DNA of 64,000 nucleotides from Nyssa sinensis (Eukaryota > Streptophyta > Magnoliopsida > Cornales > Nyssaceae): NCBI GenBank assembly GCA_008638375.1, contig CM018052.1:23344071-23408070 (forward strand). Direction: 5' to 3'. Position 1 is the first letter of the stretch, and every line of letters begins with the position of its first letter. The notes beneath the pieces were generated by a model that was given only the letters and a program-made list of their open reading frames with translations, had not been told where the DNA came from and searched no databases. Below, piece after piece: positions 59,205 to 64,000 of this stretch. The position numbers were made by a program, and so were the translations under genes.

Positions 59205-59740
59205 AAGTGCATGCAAGATATATACAAATTTTTTTATAAGTATATACTCCTACTTTTTAGCCTATAAAAATAAAAAGATATATTTTCAAGAATAACAAAC
59301 TTTTTTCATAACAAATATGTATTTTATCTAATTACAAGCCATAAAAAAGCTTCCAGTTTTATTATTATTTTAAACTTGATGCTATTTGTTATTTTTAGGG
59401 TCATTTAGTTAGAAGTCTATCAAAAGTATCAAACTTATTATCAGGTCCTAAATCAAACTTAGTAACCCACAGAGTCCTTTAAATCTTCGATGACTAAATT
59501 GTCCTTACATTCCTAATAAGATTCATCACTTCAAAATATTAGGCACCTGAATGGTGCCTAGTTTTCAAGACTTTGAAATTCAATAACTTGTAAATTATAA
59601 ACCCGTTTTTAATAAAATTTATATATTTGGACTTTAAAAATCGAGATCTATTAAACAAGATCCATATTTCATATGAAATTTTAAAGATTGATCCAAAATT
59701 ATAAAATTTTGTCGTAGTCAAAGTGTTAAATTTTGCACTT
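59205..59740 (+). repeat. Diverged partial copy of the 511-bp repeat family
   Basis: TTTTATAAGTATATACT through CTATTTGTTATTTTTAG (59230-59400) and AAAATTTATATATTTGGACT through TATGAAATTTTAAA (59608-59690) match parts of the tandem repeats at 60538-61440. Many changes separate the copies. Confidence 0.6.
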
Positions 59741-60129
59741 TTTCAATGAAAAATTTCATCCCAACGAAAGTGTAAAATTGTACAGATTCAAAAAAATTGA
59801 AAAAAAAAATTCTTAAATGTATTTATTTTTATTGAGCTTCTGACATCATGTTGAATGCTCAAAACTGACTCTTAAGAGTAAAAATCTATCCAAAAAAACT
59901 CTTTATTTAAAGCATGAGTGATTAAAAAATCGCCAACAATAAAACTATAAAACTTCATACTATCTCAAAGTGTATAAATTTAGAGAAGTGTAAAAATTCA
60001 CAATCTCATAAAAAACTGAAAAAAAAAAGTCTCTGTCAAAATAGGTTGTTGCCGATCTCAACTTTAATAGAGATGAAATAAGAGATCAATCCGCATATTG
60101 TTATCATTGTCGTTGCCGACCTCTCCATC

Positions 60130-60330
60130 TCTGATTGTTGTTGTTGTCATTGCCGATCTCTGCATTTCCAATCGTCTCCGTCATTGATCTCTCCATCTCG
60201 CAGTACCGAAGCCTGCTATCGCCCATCGATGCAATCGCTACCAGCATACCACGCCACCACCACCGCCACCGCCACCACCACAATCACCCACATAAAACAT
60301 CACGTTCAGATATATCTATTACGACTAGGT
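60130..60330. other. Low-complexity CCACCG-rich stretch
   Basis: CACCACCACCGCCACCGCCA near 60250 with degenerate ATCTCTCCATCTC repeats upstream. The short open frame here has a histidine-rich translation and no gene support. Confidence 0.5.
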
Positions 60331-60537
60331 GAGACTGAGTGATTAGGGTATGAGATATGAGGGGCTACTGATTAAAGGATATTTTTGTCATTTAAAAACA
60401 AAAAAAGGTGATAGCTTATTAAAATGGACCTGAGCTTAAATACACATAATCAATTGTCCTTTATCTCAAATGTAAAAATTACTTGGACTTCATATTAATT
60501 TAGTATATTTTTAAAGGACTTGACATTAATTAACTCT

Positions 60538-61440
60538 TATTTTTATATACTATATACACATATTCGTGTGTATTTGTATTATTTTATTGAGAACTTTACC
60601 CATCAGTTCCGAATAAGTTCAAAACTAAGACTAGATTTAATAGTATTTTTTTAATCTGAAAAACCCCTCACTTATTTTTGTGACAAAAATGCCCCTCCAA
60701 GCATTCTCCTATGTTTCCTCCTCCCTCGGTGACTAGCCTTTCACATGAATTACGCGATTACCAAAAAAGTGTTCAAAATTTCAAAACTCAATATCTTACA
60801 AAATATAAATCAATTTTCAAATAAAATTTATATATTTGAATTCTACAAATCGAGATCTATAAAAAAAAACCTATATTGCTTATAAAATTCTGATTTTTTT
60901 TTATAAGTATATACTTTTTGGCATATAAAAAACAAACATATATATTTTCAAGAATAATGAACTTTTTCATACAAAATATGCATTTTATATAATTACAAGT
61001 TATAAAAAACTCCAAATTTTTTATTATTTTAAACTTAACGCTATTGGTTATTTTTATATAATATATACACATATTCATGTGTATTTGTATTATTTTATTA
61101 TAGCTTTACGCATCAGTCCCTCAACAAGTTCAAACTAAGATCGGGTATGGGGGTGTTTTTTTTAACCTGAGAAGCCTTTCACTTATTTTTGTGACAAAAA
61201 TGCCCATCTAAGCATTCTCACATGTTTCCTCCTCCCTCGATGACCAGCCTTGCTCGTGAACCATGCACAGTTCCCAAAAAAAAGTGTTTAAAATTTCAAA
61301 ATTCAATATCTTACAAAATACAAATTAGTTTCTAATAAAATTTATATATTTAGACTCTACAAATCGAGATTTATCAAACAAAACCCATATTGTATATGAA
61401 ATTCTGAAAAAAAAAAATTATAGTCAACATAGTGAAATTT
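60538..61440 (+). repeat. Tandem repeat, 511-bp period, about 1.8 copies
   Basis: Copy 1 is 60538-61048 and copy 2 is 61049 to about 61440. Shared segments include ATATACACATATTC, GTGTATTTGTATTATTTTAT, CACTTATTTTTGTGACAAAA, CATGTTTCCTCCTCCCTCG-like sequence and TCAATATCTTACAAAATA. Divergence is moderate. Confidence 0.8.
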
Positions 61441-62149
61441 GCTTAAATTTATTTGATAAACTCTATAACTTAGTTTACTGATCATTTTTTGTTGTAACTT
61501 GCTGTAATGTGAGCTTATTAATGACTAGTTTATTTTGAACACTTTGTATACTTCATAGTATCTCAAAAAGAAATCATTTGTTCATATGTTCTTACAAGAG
61601 ACGAGCAAAAGAGCTTCCCATATAGCTCAAACCACGGAGAAATTATTACTCATTTTTGTCAAAGATATACATAATTTGATAACTAAAGTTGGGCTATATT
61701 TGAAGGAGAAATATATTATAATAATTATGAACGAAAATACATTTAATTGATGTTTCCCATATATTTTGATGGGTTCATATGTTTTGATTGAGATCACCTA
61801 TGGTCACCTATGCTTGGACAATTTTGTCCCTTTTTAACTATTGATAATAAATGATTTTTCTTTGGTAGTTGCATTGTTCACTGTAAATATTTAATGCCAT
61901 TACATTTTTTAAGTATATAGAATTCTTAGCTAGTATCATGTACAGGGAAATTTCAAATTTCATTGTCCAATAAAAAAAATTTAAAAATATCATATTTGAT
62001 GAAATTGATTACACATATATGGTTATATGCACTCTATAAAGTTATCAAATCATTATAATTTTCATTGGCAAAGTCATAATTGATATGCCATAAATAAACA
62101 CTAGCTTAAGGTCTTGACAAGTGTTCACTAAGATCTGAAGTATGAAGAC

Positions 62150-62275
62150 CAAATACATCAAGACACTAATCAAACTAGTACTTCCAGAATTGGTCACCTC
62201 CAAAACTAGTACCTCTCTAGAACTGGTCGTCTTTAGGACTAGTACCTCTAGAACTAGTAGGGTATTAAGTAGTAC
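62150..62275 (+). repeat. Degenerate short tandem repeat around ACTAGTACCTCTAGAACTGG
   Basis: AACTAGTAC, AGAATTGGTC, AACTAGTACCTC, AGAACTGGTC, GACTAGTACCTC and AGAACTAGTA follow each other at intervals of about 17-24 bases. Noncoding. Confidence 0.6.
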
Positions 62276-64000
62276 ACCACCTTTAGAACAAGTGGGGGTA
62301 CCAAGCAATACACTACAAACCTCATAGTAAGGAATGCAGAATATCAGCAAGAAGGGGTTCCGAACTAGTCACCGTCTTCTATGGACTTTCAACTTCAGAA
62401 TAAGAAAATATATATAGTTATACATAGAAACTAGCAGATATCTTCAATCCCTACTTTCATGACTTTTAATCCTACTTAACTTAAAAAATCTATAACCTAT
62501 AAATAAGGTCATAAGGTATACTTTTAATTCATGTTCAATTATTCTTTTGAATTACGGTCTTTATTTCTTCACTAACTTTATCATCGAAGCGGCTACCACT
62601 GAAACCTTTCCGGTGGCCCTTTGACATTGAGTTCTTGACAAGCAGTTTGAAGGAAGAAACATTCTTACCAGAAAAGTGCAACATCAATTATCAAATCCAG
62701 ACTTTTAACAGTGATCAAACTATTTTATTTGGAAGCATATTAGATGGAATTCAGCTTAAAATTCTATTACACATGTTCTAATATGACATAAACCACATTT
62801 GGTTCTCCCATGAGAGGTGGAACCATCTTTTGGATTAGTAATTAGCAACTAGTCATGAAACAAACCCATATCCTAATTATACCAGAAATAAAAAACACAT
62901 TTTGAAATAGAGTTTTTAGAGTAATTTCAATCTTATGTATTATAGAAAAACCCTCTTTACGAATAGGATCATCTCAATTTGAATACTAGGTAACTAGTAC
63001 AAACATATATCTAACTAAATTCAGCTATAACTGGTAATATTCCAGTTACATTATGTTTACCCTTTATCTCATCTTTATTGGATGCAATTTGTTTTGTCCG
63101 AATAAGGAACTTAAGTTGATTAGAACTGCATTTCCATTTCAAGTTTAGGAGAAATTCCACCTAAACCCAAACTTTGGTTTTAACATGTGTTTAGAAAATT
63201 AACGAAGATGAACAGCAAACTTAAAGATGTCATTGGTAAAATTTTATAGCAATATTGTTACTGATCTGTTGGCTAGTATCTCAGATAGTGAAATTTTAGT
63301 GTCCACTAAAAAATAATTAAAACTAATTGTCCTATAGAGGTGTTATTGAAAAAACTTGTGAGGATTCAAATATGCTTTAAAAAAAACCTCTCTATTTTCA
63401 TGAATTAACCAATGAACACCTTTATTTATGTAATGAAATTCCATTGTTTCAAGGAAACAAACAAATTTCTCTATTTCTTAAAACAATGAAATGTAACTAT
63501 TAGCAAGGCTTCCCATCTTCATCCCCTAAGACTAAATTTATCCTTGCTTCAGGTATCAATGCCAACGTATGCATCACAATGCTAAATTGTCCTCATGTTT
63601 AACCCAAAATCAATCATAACTCCATTAAGAGAATACTACATGGCTACTACTCAAGCTTTGTACTTGGATAACTATTGTGAAACTAAGACTTCTATTAAAC
63701 CTCCCTCCCTAATGGTTACACATGTGCTTTGTAGAATAAGTCCATTTTTTCATGAAAGCAAGACTTCTATTAAACCTCTACTTTTCTTCTTTCTCTAGTT
63801 AATTCTTAGCATCTCTACACCACTTCTCCTAGTAGCCCCCTACCATTTTCTCCCTCTGCAAATCATTGACCACCACCACCATTTGCAAATCATTTACAAT
63901 TATCATCAACCTAACCATCACAATACCCATGCTCATTTTGACCGGCCTTTTCACACTTTATTGTTGTACTCTCTGCCCACGATAGCGACCTAATCAATTC

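Larger units (their letters stand above)
47266..64000. other. Gene-poor, repeat-rich stretch
   Basis: About 16.7 kb with no convincing gene on either strand. Open frames are short and lack known domains, signal peptides or splice partners. What can be described is listed as separate repeats and transposon-like fragments. The right edge (63.6-64.0 kb) is also unassigned. Confidence 0.55.

Noticed and set aside
60135..60332. Histidine-rich open frame
   Set aside because: It is a product of the CCACCG low-complexity repeat; no other evidence.
1..64000. CRISPR arrays, operons and prokaryotic signals
   Set aside because: The window is plant nuclear DNA; the regular arrays seen are a coding minisatellite and noncoding tandem duplications.

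Overview
The window is nuclear DNA of a flowering plant, most likely a eudicot. It is AT-rich, its genes have introns with GT..AG borders, and (AT)n, (GA)n and (GT)n microsatellites are frequent. The recognisable genes are plant types: a plant-style NUP98, a class II trehalose-6-phosphate synthase remnant, a PHO4-type transporter and IDA/PIP-like signal peptides. A chromodomain Ty3/gypsy retrotransposon primed by initiator tRNA-Met is also present. The species cannot be named from the sequence alone.

Layout. 1-5.2 kb holds no gene; its main structure is a large inverted repeat (about 1455-3385) with a smaller hAT-like element nested in its loop (2120-2748). 5.75-14.5 kb is a NUP98-like nucleoporin gene on the + strand. 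One exon carries about 3.3 kb of 24-bp coding minisatellite (8-residue FG repeats), followed by the Rae1-binding GLEBS motif. The C-terminal autoproteolytic domain of NUP98 is absent. 17.3-25.2 kb is a decayed Del/Tekay-type LTR retrotransposon with a perfect 5-bp target duplication. Its right end has a 3.1-kb LTR, but its left end has only 38 bp, matching the inverted LTR terminus. 27.0-29.2 kb (minus strand) is a two-exon, frameshifted fragment of a class II TPS gene. 30.7-35.1 kb is an apparently intact 11-exon, 596-residue PHO4-family transporter gene whose open frame and phases hold across all introns. 38.0-38.3 kb (+) and 46.8-47.1 kb (-) are two small secreted-peptide genes sharing the core KGxVPPSxPSxxGH and a downstream FA(K/R)HL. 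47-64 kb has no convincing gene; it holds tandem duplications, microsatellites, transposon-like fragments and a nested hairpin element near 58.1-58.9 kb.

The genes do not form a pathway. The NUP98-like product would act at the nuclear pore, the PHO4-type protein in a membrane, and the two peptides outside the cell as likely ligands of receptor kinases. The two peptide genes are probably a local inverted duplicate pair. Gene models were built by matching splice sites and reading phase by eye. The 3' end of the NUP98-like gene and the assignment of the peptides to a named family are the least certain parts.
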